Shown here in pieces: positions 1 to 9,056 of a stretch of DNA of 64,000 bases. The stretch covers positions 1 to 64,000 of the forward strand of contig CAZAXD010000002.1 in the NCBI GenBank assembly GCA_964489015.1. The letters run 5' to 3'. The position numbers were made by a program, and so were the translations under genes. Numbering within the stretch: position 1 is the first letter of the stretch; each line of letters starts with the position of its first letter. Source of the DNA: JAPYWM01 sp964489015 (GTDB lineage Bacteria; Bacteroidota; Bacteroidia; SpSt-205). Below the pieces are notes generated by a model. The model searched no databases. It was given only the letters and a program-made list of their open reading frames with translations, and was not told the origin of the DNA.

Positions 1-1
1 C

Positions 2-3000
2 AGCCTTCCCATCGACGAAGCCGGTTATAATCCCCAAGAAGCCCCTTATCACATCCACCTAAACTCTGGTCGCACCTTGTACCGTCCTGGAGATACCCTT
101 ACAGTTTATGGCACAATTCGGGATGGGAAGTGGCGCTTTCCGGACCGGCTTGGGGCTGAGCTCGAGCTTATCGACCCCAAGAATAATACTATTTTGCGAA
201 AGTCGCTCACTGTCAGCCGAGCGGGTCATTTCACCTTTCGGCATGCATGGCCGATGGGGAGCCGCACGGGACGCTATGAAGTGCGCGTCTCTCTAAAGCA
301 GTCCGCTCTTAACCAAGGGGCAGACTCTATCCTGCAGAGTCAGGTTTATCCGCTTTGGGTGGAGTTCTTTCGGCTGGATCGGTTAGCCCTGGATGCACAG
401 GTAGAAGCGCAGGAGCCCCCGCCTGTCCTGCACTTTCGAGGGAGCTATCTTTACGGTGCATCGGCCAGCGGGCTCAAAGGCGACTTTGAGTGGCGCTTTA
501 TTTCTGCGGAGCCGGCGTCGGCTGCAGCGCAGGGGTATACGTGGCGGTTGGCCCTTCCGCCTGACCTTGAGACTCAAAAGACCCACGCTTTTCAGCTCAA
601 CGCCGAGGGTACGGCCACCTATACTTTGCCACGGCTGCGGGGTTATGGATTACTCCGAGTCGAAGGTCGACTAGCGGTTTATGATGAGGAGGGGCGTCCA
701 AACTTTAGACGGGTCGAGGCAGAGATTCCTACGCAACCTTATCTCGTGGGTCTAGCGGTACCTAAGAGCTGGTATGGGAGTGGTGAGCTGGTGGATCTGC
801 CCTTGCGGGTCCTAAGGCTTGTCCCGGGAAAGGGGTACGGCCAGGTCGCTTCAGAAAACTTGTCTATTCGAGTAGAGGTGTATCGGCTTGAAAGGCATTT
901 CTACTTGTACGAGGGCTATTACGAGGGGCAGTGGCGACAGCAGGCCGCTCTCACGCGTCAGACGTATTTACGCAGCGTGGTAGAGCTATCAAGGGGGGAG
1001 GGATATTTGCGCCTGACGCCGCCGGCAGGGGATTATGAGGTTCGCCTATGGGCGCCTGGTCAGCAGGCACCTACAGTAGCCACTTTTACGGTGTGGGGCT
1101 GGGGTCAGGGCGGTAGCCTGAAAAACGAGGTGGCCCTGACCCTAGAGCCGCAAAATCTACCAGCTTATCCTGGGCAAAGGCTTAGGCTCCTCATTCGTCC
1201 ACCAATTCCCGGGAAGGTCTTGATTACGCTTGAGCGAGAGAGGGTCTGGCATACGCAGTGGGTCGATGTTTCGGAGCAGAGCGCCCTGGTGGAGGTGCCG
1301 ATTGAATCGGCGCACGTGCCTGGTGTGTATGTCCATGCCGTGGCTTATCATGCATATGGGGGGCGGACGGTGCCTTTTACGGTCTCAAGGGGAGTCGTTT
1401 ACATTCCCGTAGAAAAGCCGGGAGCCCTCCTAAAGGTGCAGCTAGAGGCACCGGCTGAGGGGCATCCGTCGCAGGCGGTCACCCTTCGGATTCGGGCTCC
1501 TGGCGTCAAAAAGGCGCGGATCCTGCTCTTTGGGGTAGACGAAGGGCTCTGGCAGCTCCAACCGGCCTTACCGCCTAACCCTTACGATTTCTTTTATCGC
1601 AAGTGGGCGTATGCGCTTCAAGCCTATGAGCATTTACCTTATGTAGCGCCTTGGGGTACCTCGGTGATTGGTGGCGACGCCGTTGGCCTCGTGAGTGCTA
1701 TGGGCGGGTTTCGACCCGACGAGCAGGCCCTGTTTGGCGAGGCTCTGGATCGATCTGTCGTTATCGAGCGGGAAGTGCTCGTTGATGAGGCGAGTGATGT
1801 TAGCCTGAATGTGGTCTTGCCCTCCTTTAGTGGTAAGCTGCGATGGCGGGCTCATGTCATTGCAGAAGATCGATACGGCACAGCCGAGGGCTTTACTTTG
1901 GTGCGGGCACCGGTCGTGGCCCGTATGGGCCTCCCGTTTTATTTGGCAGTGGGGGAGAGGGTGCAAACGACCCTCACCCTTCGCAATACCACCGATCGGC
2001 CGCAGCGTGGCAGCTGGTTTATTCGCTTATCAGGGGCCGGACTATCCGTCTCACCCCAACGCGGTGCTTACTTGCTAGCGCCGAAGGCCGAGCAGACCAT
2101 CACGCTTACTTATGAGGCTACGCAGCCGTGGGGTCTAGTAGAAGTCACACTCGTGGCAGGCGATTACGCTCAGCAGACGAGGCAGATTCGCTTGCGACCT
2201 AGTGAGGCTCCTAAAATCGAAGCTCAGTTCCTTGCCATTTCACGGGACACGAGCTTCACGCTGCCAGACTCTTACTGTGAAAATCCCCGTCGAGCGGCGC
2301 GGCTTGCGCTCTTGAGCATGCCTATTCTGGAGCTAGCCCCTCATCTCTTAAATCTCATTCAGTTTCCGCACGGCTGCGCTGAGCAAATTACTTCGCAAGC
2401 CATGGCTGAGCTCGTGGCGGGTCCGTATGTAGAGGCGCTAAGTGGCCAGATGCGGGACACCATTCGGAGTCATATCCGGCATGTCCTTAATCAGTTGCGA
2501 GCTTATCGGGTAGCGCCGGGCGCTTATAGCTTTTGGCCTGGTGGAGCGTCTGATCCCTGGCTCTCGGTGTATGTATTACACTTCCTCCTGCAAGCTAAGG
2601 CCGCTGGTTATGAGGAAGCCGATGCCCTCTTAGAAGAAGCTATTCAGGTCCATACGGACCTTTTAGGTCAGGCGCCTACGGAGTCTCGCTCTAGTGCGTA
2701 TCGGGCTTTGGTGCTTGCCATGGCGCGGGGGGAGGCTCTTCGTTCGGCCTTACCCGCGGCTAGTGCCGTGAAACGCGGACGGGACCCTGTCGCCCGAGCC
2801 CTCTGGCGGGCCGCCTTTCATTTAGCAAAAGCTCCCGCACTCCCCAGCCGCCTAGACGAGCCCAGAGAGCCCCAAGCGGGCTTCTTTTTGCACTCTATCT
2901 CCTGGGAGAAAGCGCTCTACTGGTATGCCGAAAGCTTCATTGAAAAATCGCCCGACATGTTGACTAAGATTCAGACCGAGCTCTCTAAAGCGCGGTATTT

Positions 3001-3622
3001 GTCCACACAGGAGGTTTCTTGGCTTACTTTGGCTCTATCGAATCTGCAAGGGCCCGTTGCAGGCCTAAAGGGCTCTATTCAGCTAGAGGATAGGACCATG
3101 CCCCTGAATAGCGTAGCGCAAGGCTTTTGGATACAAGCAGGGCAGTCGGTGAGTCTAAGTCCGGTTCAGCGGCCCATCTATGCCTTTGTATGGGCTGAGA
3201 CGTATCCGCACACGCCTAGCCCGGCCATCTCGGAAGGACTATCTATTCAAGAGTTACTCGTCTCGAGAGGTGGGCAACAGTACACTTGGGAGATTCAAGT
3301 GCGAAGCTTAGTCGGGCAGCCTTTGTCTAATGTTGCCTTGACTATTCCACTGCCGGCTGGCTTTTCGACGGAGACTTTTCGTTTGGAGGGCGTCGACTAC
3401 CCACCCAGCAGTGGGGACATCCAGTGGGAGTATATAGATCAGCGTGAGGATCGAATTTTGGCCTATTTAGCGCTGCCAGCTCATGGGAGCGGCACGATTC
3501 GTCTGCCTTTGCGTTTATTGTATGGGGGTAGCTACCGTATTCCCTCGATTAGCGGGTTTGCCATGTATGCCCCGATGATTCGGGCTTCTACGACATCGAG
3601 AGTTTGGTCACCTCCTTTTTAG
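2..3622 (+). CDS. alpha-2-macroglobulin family protein (5' end outside window)
   Basis: Large secreted protease-trapping protein, usually anchored in the cell envelope. The frame is open from base 2, so the true start lies upstream; 1206 residues are visible of a family that usually has about 1500-1900. The first residues (a YRPGDT segment) look like a macroglobulin (MG/MG2) domain. Further MG-type beta domains follow, then the thioester motif FPHGCAEQ with its Cys at about 2375-2377 and Gln at 2384-2386, and an alpha-helical thioester domain behind it. The C-terminal part resembles a receptor-binding-like beta domain. Bacterial homologues (E. coli YfhM type) are typically paired with pbpC, and here pbpC starts 51 bases downstream on the same strand, so a joint role in trapping invading proteases while PBP1C repairs peptidoglycan is inferred. 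The intact Cys and Gln suggest an active thioester. Confidence 0.93.
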   Translation, partial: SLPIDEAGYNPQEAPYHIHLNSGRTLYRPGDTLTVYGTIRDGKWRFPDRLGAELELIDPKNNTILRKSLTVSRAGHFTFRHAWPMGSRTGRYEVRVSLKQSALNQGADSILQSQVYPLWVEFFRLDRLALDAQVEAQEPPPVLHFRGSYLYGASASGLKGDFEWRFISAEPASAAAQGYTWRLALPPDLETQKTHAFQLNAEGTATYTLPRLRGYGLLRVEGRLAVYDEEGRPNFRRVEAEIPTQPYLVGLAVPKSWYGSGELVDLPLRVLRLVPGKGYGQVASENLSIRVEVYRLERHFYLYEGYYEGQWRQQAALTRQTYLRSVVELSRGEGYLRLTPPAGDYEVRLWAPGQQAPTVATFTVWGWGQGGSLKNEVALTLEPQNLPAYPGQRLRLLIRPPIPGKVLITLERERVWHTQWVDVSEQSALVEVPIESAHVPGVYVHAVAYHAYGGRTVPFTVSRGVVYIPVEKPGALLKVQLEAPAEGHPSQAVTLRIRAPGVKKARILLFGVDEGLWQLQPALPPNPYDFFYRKWAYALQAYEHLPYVAPWGTSVIGGDAVGLVSAMGGFRPDEQALFGEALDRSVVIEREVLVDEASDVSLNVVLPSFSGKLRWRAHVIAEDRYGTAEGFTLVRAPVVARMGLPFYLAVGERVQTTLTLRNTTDRPQRGSWFIRLSGAGLSVSPQRGAYLLAPKAEQTITLTYEATQPWGLVEVTLVAGDYAQQTRQIRLRPSEAPKIEAQFLAISRDTSFTLPDSYCENPRRAARLALLSMPILELAPHLLNLIQFPHGCAEQITSQAMAELVAGPYVEALSGQMRDTIRSHIRHVLNQLRAYRVAPGAYSFWPGGASDPWLSVYVLHFLLQAKAAGYEEADALLEEAIQVHTDLLGQAPTESRSSAYRALVLAMARGEALRSALPAASAVKRGRDPVARALWRAAFHLAKAPALPSRLDEPREPQAGFFLHSISWEKALYWYAESFIEKSPDMLTKIQTELSKARYLSTQEVSWLTLALSNLQGPVAGLKGSIQLEDRTMPLNSVAQGFWIQAGQSVSLSPVQRPIYAFVWAETYPHTPSPAISEGLSIQELLVSRGGQQYTWEIQVRSLVGQPLSNVALTIPLPAGFSTETFRLEGVDYPPSSGDIQWEYIDQREDRILAYLALPAHGSGTIRLPLRLLYGGSYRIPSISGFAMYAPMIRASTTSRVWSPPF

Positions 3623-3673
3623 CCATGAGGGGTTACGGTGTAGGCTTAGTGCCTTTCCGACGGGTAGCTGGCT

Positions 3674-5884
3674 GTGACTAGGGGCGAGCTGTGGAGTCTG
3701 GGGGTTTTGGTGGGGGTCTGGATCCTGGGTGGAGTAGGGGTCTGGTTATGGGATCAGGCGGGGGCGCTGCCGACCTTGAGTCCCCTCTGGGTAGATGAAA
3801 AAGGAGCCTGGCTTCATGCGCGGCTCACGCCCGATGAAAAGTGGCGTTTTCGTCCGCCTCCGCATGCGATCGCATGGGTCGCGCCTCTGCTTTTGGCTAA
3901 GGAGGACCAGCAGTTTTATTATCATCCTGGCGTCAATCCGTGGTCTCTGCTTAGAGCGGCTTGGCACTTCATCAAAGGCGGCCCTCGTCAAGGCGGCTCT
4001 ACTCTCACCATGCAGCTAGCCCAGCTTCGGCACCCTGGGCCTCGTACACTCCGACAAAAGCTATGGCAGATTGTTTATGCCCTGGCTCTAGAGCTACGTT
4101 ATGACAAGCAAACGATCTTGGAAATGTATCTAACCCAGGCTCCCTTTGGTCAAAACATAGAAGGCATAGAGGCAGCAGCTTGGTTTTACTTTGGCAAAAG
4201 GACCGAAAACCTCAATGCCTTGGAGATAGCTTCGCTTTTGCTCTTATCTCAGCGTCCTCGCTTGGTAAAAGCGTTCTTGACTCAAGAGCGTGCTTTTCGA
4301 GACCGGGCCCTCTTTTGGGTGAAGCGCTGGCATGGAATGGGTCTTTTATCGGCAGGGGCTTATCAGGAAGCCTTAGCGGCCCCCTTGAGCCCGAGGCGCC
4401 GTCCGTTTCCCTTTTTAGATCCCCCTCCGAAGCTTTTATGGGCGATCTCTCAGCGAGCTTGGGATCAAGCGCCGGATACCCTGTTTCTGGATAAAAACCT
4501 TCAAGACAAGGTTTTACAGCGCCTCAGGCTTCACCTAGCCGCAGCAGAGGGGTGCCACATCACTCAAGGCGCTGTCTTTATAGCTGAGGTGCCTTCTGGC
4601 AGAGTCCGCGTTTACATAGGCTCTTGCTCTTATCGGTCTTGTGCTTATGATCTGTGGCAAGTGCCGCGTTCACCGGGTAGCACACTAAAGCCCTTTTTGT
4701 GGCTTATTGGTTTAGAGTCGCAGCATATTGGGAGCAAAACGCCGCTTTTGGACGTTCCCGTTAGCTTCGGTGGCTACTTGCCTGTTAATTTTCAGTCCAA
4801 TCAGTGGAGGGGCCTGGTTTCGGCGGATGAAGCGCTCCAGCTTTCTCTAAATGTTCCGGCTGTGGGGCTTCTTCGGCAGGTGGGCTTGGAGCTATTTCGG
4901 CGGCGACTTGCTCAGGCTGGGCTTATGATTGGGGCGGAGGCTGGCTTAGGGGCGGCGATCGGCGCCGCTGAGGTCCGAGGGCTCGAGCTTGTGCAGGCTT
5001 ACACGGCGCTAGCCAACCGTGGGCGCGTGACCCGACTACGACTCACTAGTCGGATGCTAGACACGACCTGGCAGGTCTTTTCGCCCCCGGTTACTTGGAT
5101 TTTGTACCAGATGCTACCGAAAGCTGGACCGGGGTGGGTCTACAAAACAGGTACCTCCACGCGGCTACGAGATGCCTGGTGCCTAGCTTACAGCACGCGT
5201 TATGTGGTGGGGGTGTGGCTTGGCAATCCAGATGCGCGTTCAAGCGCTTGCCTGCGTGGAGGCGACCTAGCGCTACCGCTTCTAGTGCAAGTAATAGCGC
5301 TTTTGGGGCCACAGCCAGACCCAGATAGGCCCTCTTCTGTCGTAGAACGTTCAATCTGCCGCTTGAGCGGCCAAGCTCCAGCCCCCGACTGTCCAGATAC
5401 CATTAGAGAGTATGCGTTACGTCCTGATTTAGCGCGGTGTCGGCATTGGATCACCTACTACCTCTCGAGGGACAGCGCCTACCTGCCGGACTGCCTACCA
5501 TCGATGGCAGAAGGCCTTGCTCTAAGACGCATAGAGCGCTTACCCCCGCAAGTGGCAGCGCTCTGGGGCAAGCTACCAAGTCAGCTCCTACCGCCGCTTG
5601 CTGCTCGCTGCCAGATTCGTCCCCAGGTCGCGATCCTCTTTCCGCCGGAAGGGACAACCCTTTGGCTACGACGTGCCGATACTGTGGGCATTCCCCTTTT
5701 AGCGGCTGCTAACGCACCGGTGCCGCTCTCTTGGTCTGTCAATGGCCAGCTTATTCGCTCACCGCTCGCTAACCAATCCGCCCTTTACTATAGACCCCCT
5801 CCGCTCGATACGACACTGCGCTTCTGCTGTCAGGCTCAGACTGCGCAGACCTGTATCACCTGTCGAGTGCGCTGGATGGAGTAA
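3674..5884 (+). CDS. pbpC: penicillin-binding protein 1C, bifunctional transglycosylase/transpeptidase
   Basis: Polymerises and cross-links peptidoglycan at the outer face of the inner membrane. The 736-residue protein starts at GTG and has one N-terminal membrane helix (about residues 9-28). The GT51 transglycosylase domain shows the EDQQFYYHPG motif near residue 76 and RQGGSTLTMQL after it. The transpeptidase domain has SxxK as STLK (S336, K339), SLNVPA as the SxN motif, and KTGTS at K491. A C-terminal beta domain after about residue 590 matches the position of the BiPBP_C domain that marks the 1C class. It lies 51 bases after the alpha-2-macroglobulin gene, the classical partner, and 8 bases before cheR, so the genes are probably cotranscribed. 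All catalytic motifs are present. Confidence 0.95.
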   Translation: MTRGELWSLGVLVGVWILGGVGVWLWDQAGALPTLSPLWVDEKGAWLHARLTPDEKWRFRPPPHAIAWVAPLLLAKEDQQFYYHPGVNPWSLLRAAWHFIKGGPRQGGSTLTMQLAQLRHPGPRTLRQKLWQIVYALALELRYDKQTILEMYLTQAPFGQNIEGIEAAAWFYFGKRTENLNALEIASLLLLSQRPRLVKAFLTQERAFRDRALFWVKRWHGMGLLSAGAYQEALAAPLSPRRRPFPFLDPPPKLLWAISQRAWDQAPDTLFLDKNLQDKVLQRLRLHLAAAEGCHITQGAVFIAEVPSGRVRVYIGSCSYRSCAYDLWQVPRSPGSTLKPFLWLIGLESQHIGSKTPLLDVPVSFGGYLPVNFQSNQWRGLVSADEALQLSLNVPAVGLLRQVGLELFRRRLAQAGLMIGAEAGLGAAIGAAEVRGLELVQAYTALANRGRVTRLRLTSRMLDTTWQVFSPPVTWILYQMLPKAGPGWVYKTGTSTRLRDAWCLAYSTRYVVGVWLGNPDARSSACLRGGDLALPLLVQVIALLGPQPDPDRPSSVVERSICRLSGQAPAPDCPDTIREYALRPDLARCRHWITYYLSRDSAYLPDCLPSMAEGLALRRIERLPPQVAALWGKLPSQLLPPLAARCQIRPQVAILFPPEGTTLWLRRADTVGIPLLAAANAPVPLSWSVNGQLIRSPLANQSALYYRPPPLDTTLRFCCQAQTAQTCITCRVRWME

Positions 5885-5892
5885 ATTGCGCC

Positions 5893-6729
5893 GTGCTCGA
5901 AGAGACGCTGCCCACTATCGCTGACCAGGAACTGGAAGAGTTTTTTCAGATCACCCACACTGTGCATGGATTTGACTTTCGGGAATATGCTCGGGCTTCT
6001 TTGCTGCGCCGGCTCGGTACCTTTCTAAAAAAGTATGCAGTTTCCTCCTTATCCGCTCTCAATCATCGACTTTTACAGCAGAAAGAGTTTTTCGAGGTAC
6101 TTCTAAGTGAGATTACAGTAAGTACGACCGAGCTCTTTCGTGATCCTGCAGCTTGGGTAGCCTTTCGCAAGCAGGCGCTAGTCTATTTCTTGACTCTTCC
6201 TCAACTGCGCATTTGGCACGCTGGCGCTTCTACCGGAGAGGAGGTCCTGTCTATGGCTATCCTTCTAAAAGAAAGTGGCCTTTACGAAAAAGCTACTCTT
6301 TATGCAACGGATATTGACATGCGTTCGCTATCTATAGCAGCCAAAGCTCGCTATCCCTTACGCAATAGAAAAGCCTTTGAGCAAAACCTGTCGCAGGTCT
6401 TACCTAATGTTTCGCTGGAGACCTATATGCAGGTGGAGGGCAATGAAATGGTATTTGACCCAAGCTTGCTAAAGCGTGTGACATTTATGAGGCATAACCT
6501 GGTCAATGATGAGCCTTTTATGAGCTTTGAGGTAATTTTCTGCCGAAATGTACTGATTTATTTTACACCGGAATTGCAGGGGCGGGTAATAAGTAAGCTT
6601 TTGCGGGCGTTGGTAGCGGGTGGAGTTTTGGTGATCGGCACCAAAGAGTCGCTTTTTTGGTCGCAGGAGGCGAATGAAAAGCTTGTTCCCATCAACCACC
6701 TGGAGCGCATTTATCGAAAGCAGCGATGA
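5893..6729 (+). CDS. cheR: CheR-type protein-glutamate O-methyltransferase
   Basis: SAM-dependent methyltransferase of the CheR family, which methylates glutamates in chemoreceptors or related signalling proteins in the cytoplasm. The 278-residue protein has the small helical N-terminal CheR domain (residues about 10-75), the conserved TELFRDP segment, the SAM-binding loop HAGASTGEEVLS, an ATDID acidic motif and the late motif VIFCRNVLIYF. It starts at GTG 8 bases after pbpC and overlaps the CheB-like gene by ATGA, so the two are translationally coupled. No receptor, CheA, CheW or flagellar gene is visible here. Bacteroidota often carry CheB/CheR pairs tied to hybrid sensor kinases rather than to motility, so the target is unknown. 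Confidence 0.93.
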   Translation: MLEETLPTIADQELEEFFQITHTVHGFDFREYARASLLRRLGTFLKKYAVSSLSALNHRLLQQKEFFEVLLSEITVSTTELFRDPAAWVAFRKQALVYFLTLPQLRIWHAGASTGEEVLSMAILLKESGLYEKATLYATDIDMRSLSIAAKARYPLRNRKAFEQNLSQVLPNVSLETYMQVEGNEMVFDPSLLKRVTFMRHNLVNDEPFMSFEVIFCRNVLIYFTPELQGRVISKLLRALVAGGVLVIGTKESLFWSQEANEKLVPINHLERIYRKQR

Positions 6730-7301
6730 GGGGGCGAGATGTTTTTTTGTGGGTGATTGGGGGCTCTGCTGGGAGCTTCTCGCCAGTACGCCACGCGCTT
6801 TTACAATTACCCTATAATCCCCAGGTTGCCATTGCAGTGTGTCTGCATCGATTGCGTCAGTCGCGCTTCAATGTCCTAGAGTCCTTTGGACAGCCCAAGG
6901 GCTGGCGTCTTGTCGAGCCTGACGACAAAGTACCGGTAGAAGGCGGTTATATCTACATAGCGCCTGCAGATTATCATCTTTTAGTGGAGGAGCCTGGCTA
7001 TTTTAGCTTGTCTGTGGAGGATCCTGTACACTTTTCCCGGCCAAGCATTGATGTGCTCATGCTATCGGTGGTACAGGCCCGCTGGCCCCGGGCTGCCGGG
7101 ATTTTGTTATCTGGCGCCAATCGAGACGGCGCAGAGGGGCTATATGCCATGCACAAGGCCGGCTATTTCACAGCCGTCCAGGACCCCGCCGACGCCGAGG
7201 TGCCTCAAATGCCCCTGGCGGCTTTGGGGTACTTTCAGCCTTGTCGTCTTTTCACCGCCAAGCAGCTCCCAGACCTCTTGATAGACCCCACGTTCTTCTA
7301 A
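6726..7301 (+). CDS. CheB-type protein-glutamate methylesterase, catalytic domain only
   Basis: Counterpart of the CheR gene: removes methyl esters (or deamidates) from receptor glutamates. The 191-residue protein is only the CheB catalytic domain; the N-terminal receiver domain of classical CheB is missing. The catalytic triad is visible: Ser in the N-terminal GGSAGSF motif, His in CLHRLRQSRFN, and Asp134 in LLSGANRDGAEG (LTGMGxDGA in E. coli CheB). The ATG overlaps the cheR stop codon (ATGA). Without a receiver it cannot be regulated by CheA-type phosphorylation in cis. The 3' end converges on hflX with 6 bases between the two stop codons. Confidence 0.9.
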   Translation: MRGRDVFLWVIGGSAGSFSPVRHALLQLPYNPQVAIAVCLHRLRQSRFNVLESFGQPKGWRLVEPDDKVPVEGGYIYIAPADYHLLVEEPGYFSLSVEDPVHFSRPSIDVLMLSVVQARWPRAAGILLSGANRDGAEGLYAMHKAGYFTAVQDPADAEVPQMPLAALGYFQPCRLFTAKQLPDLLIDPTFF

Positions 7302-7307
7302 ATATCT

Positions 7308-8477
7308 TCATGTCCTTTGGGAGCTTGGCCTAAAAGGAGGGGATGCTGTCGAGTCGTTGCGCTTCCGTTCGGCTTCTAAAGCCTGTAGGAGAGTCGCAAG
7401 CGTTTGATAAAACTTATCTAATCCTAGACGGGCGGTAGCAGAGATAAACACCGTAGGGTAGCGGGTTTGAGCCTGCCAGCCTTTCTCTAAAAGGTCTAGG
7501 GCGTCGGGTGCCAGGCGGTCGATTTTATTCATGACGAGAAGCAAGGGGATGTCCCCGGCGCCAATCTTCTCGAGGGTATGCTCTACGGTGCGAATCTGGC
7601 TTACGTACTCGGGTGAGCTGGCATCGACCACTAGTAAGAGTAGGTCGGCTTCGCGGACCTCTTCGAGCGTAGTGTGAAAGGCTTCTAAGAGTTTAGGGGG
7701 CAAATGCCGAATAAACCCCACCGAGTCGGATAGCAAGAAAGGGACTCCCTCTAAGACGACTTTTCGAGTAGTGGTGTCGAGCGTGGCAAAGAGTCGGTCC
7801 GCTACGAGTACGGGAGCCTTGGTGATGAGCTGCATGATAGTCGATTTGCCGACATTGGTGTAGCCGACCAGCGTCACCCGGAGGAGCCTTTCTCGCCCGG
7901 CGCGTCGGATGGCCGCCTGCTTCTGAAAAGCGGCTAACCGACGCTTGAGACCAGCAATCCGTTGACGGATCTTTCGACGGTCTATTTCAATCTGCTGCTC
8001 GCCACCGCCAGCGCGGAGGCCGATCCCGCCCCGTTCTCGCGAAAGGTGCGTCCAGCGGTGGGCTAAGCGCGGCAACTCATACTCTAACTGGGCTAGCTCC
8101 ACCTGTGCTTTGGCTTGAGCCGTGCGCGCATTTCGAGCAAAAATTTGCAAGATTAGACCTTCCCGGTCCAAAATAGGCTTTTCTAAAAACTTTTCTAAAT
8201 TTCGCACCTGAATCGGAGAAATAGGCGCATCAACCAGTACGGCGTCATAAGCTTGGGAATGACTCTGGAGGTGAGCCTTTATCTCCTCGGCGCGGCCGCT
8301 CGTTAGGAACGTAGCGGGGTCCGGACGCCGCCAGTTATAGCTAAAGGCTTCTACCGGTACATGCCCCGCACTCCGTACTAAAAAAAGGAGTTCCGCTAAA
8401 TGCTCTTCGCTGGCCTCAGGCCCTTCCGTGGGCTCCTGGATGCGAATTACTAGAAAACGTACAGGGGTTTCACTCAT
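7308..8477 (-). CDS. hflX: GTPase HflX
   Basis: Ribosome-associated GTPase that splits stalled or heat-damaged 70S ribosomes. About 389 residues: an N-terminal HflX domain with the glycine-rich RERGGIGLRAGGGEQ linker, a helical segment, then the G domain with G1 GYTNVGKST, the TLDTTTRK switch, G3 DSVGF and G4 NKID. I chose the ATG at 8477, which overlaps the tetR stop codon as ATGA; an ATG eight codons upstream (8501) is in frame but would lie inside tetR. The gene is last in the order tolC-like, tetR, hflX on the minus strand. No promoter element is visible directly upstream, so it probably depends on the tetR transcript. Confidence 0.95.
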   Translation of the reverse strand: MSETPVRFLVIRIQEPTEGPEASEEHLAELLFLVRSAGHVPVEAFSYNWRRPDPATFLTSGRAEEIKAHLQSHSQAYDAVLVDAPISPIQVRNLEKFLEKPILDREGLILQIFARNARTAQAKAQVELAQLEYELPRLAHRWTHLSRERGGIGLRAGGGEQQIEIDRRKIRQRIAGLKRRLAAFQKQAAIRRAGRERLLRVTLVGYTNVGKSTIMQLITKAPVLVADRLFATLDTTTRKVVLEGVPFLLSDSVGFIRHLPPKLLEAFHTTLEEVREADLLLLVVDASSPEYVSQIRTVEHTLEKIGAGDIPLLLVMNKIDRLAPDALDLLEKGWQAQTRYPTVFISATARLGLDKFYQTLATLLQALEAERKRNDSTASPPFRPSSQRT

Positions 8478-9034
8478 GGAATGTTTTTCGCTAAGCTCCA
8501 AAAGTAAGCCGCTGCTTCACTTTGGTAATAGCTGGGCCAGCTAGCGCGATCCGGGATAAACCACAACGGCATCATTGCCACGCTCCACTGATGAGCTAAA
8601 ACTAAGCCTATGGGCAAGGGACGTACCATCCCAAATTGCTGCGCTTGTCGGAGGGTCTCTTCCCAAGCAGGCAGGGCTAAGGCCTTCGGACCTCGCAAAA
8701 GCGGCGGCACTAAGTGGGCTACAAAGCCGCTGCCATCCGCCGGCAGCGATAAGGCCTGCACAAACGCCCCAAACCGCTCATAAAACCACTGTATCCGCTC
8801 CGGCATCGATAAACCCGGCTGAATCAGCACGGTGAGAATATGCTCTGTCTGAGGCGGCTGCATGGCTTTCTGCACCTCAGAGAAAAGCTCTTCTTTGTTT
8901 CGGTAGTAGTAATGAATCTGCGCTGTATGGACTTGCGCACGCTGGGCAATGCGGCTCAGTCGGGCCCCATCATAGCCGTACTGTGAAAATTCTTCTACGG
9001 CGGCTTCTAAAATCCGCTTAGCTGTTTCATTCAT
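8474..9034 (-). CDS. TetR/AcrR family transcriptional regulator
   Basis: DNA-binding repressor of the TetR family, 186 residues. The N-terminal helix-turn-helix domain (ILEAAVEEFSQYGYDGARLS followed by IAQRAQVHTAQIHYYYRNKEELF) is well conserved; the C-terminal ligand domain is divergent as usual. I start at ATG 9034 rather than the upstream in-frame ATG (9091), because a perfect TATCTTTG promoter element sits at 9043-9050, eight bases before this start, and the longer start would lie inside the preceding gene. The gene follows the outer-membrane efflux gene by 22 bases, so control of that gene and of itself is a reasonable inference. It overlaps hflX by ATGA. Confidence 0.9.
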   Translation of the reverse strand: MNETAKRILEAAVEEFSQYGYDGARLSRIAQRAQVHTAQIHYYYRNKEELFSEVQKAMQPPQTEHILTVLIQPGLSMPERIQWFYERFGAFVQALSLPADGSGFVAHLVPPLLRGPKALALPAWEETLRQAQQFGMVRPLPIGLVLAHQWSVAMMPLWFIPDRASWPSYYQSEAAAYFWSLAKNIP

Positions 9035-9042
9035 CCGCCCTC

Positions 9043-9050
9043 CAAAGATA
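9043..9050 (-). promoter_or_regulatory. Bacteroidota -7 element of tetR
   Basis: TATCTTTG on the minus strand matches TANNTTTG exactly and ends eight bases before the tetR ATG. It lies between the tolC-like stop codon (9057) and tetR, giving the regulator and hflX their own transcript start with almost no leader. Confidence 0.65.
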
Positions 9051-9056
9051 GCGTAT

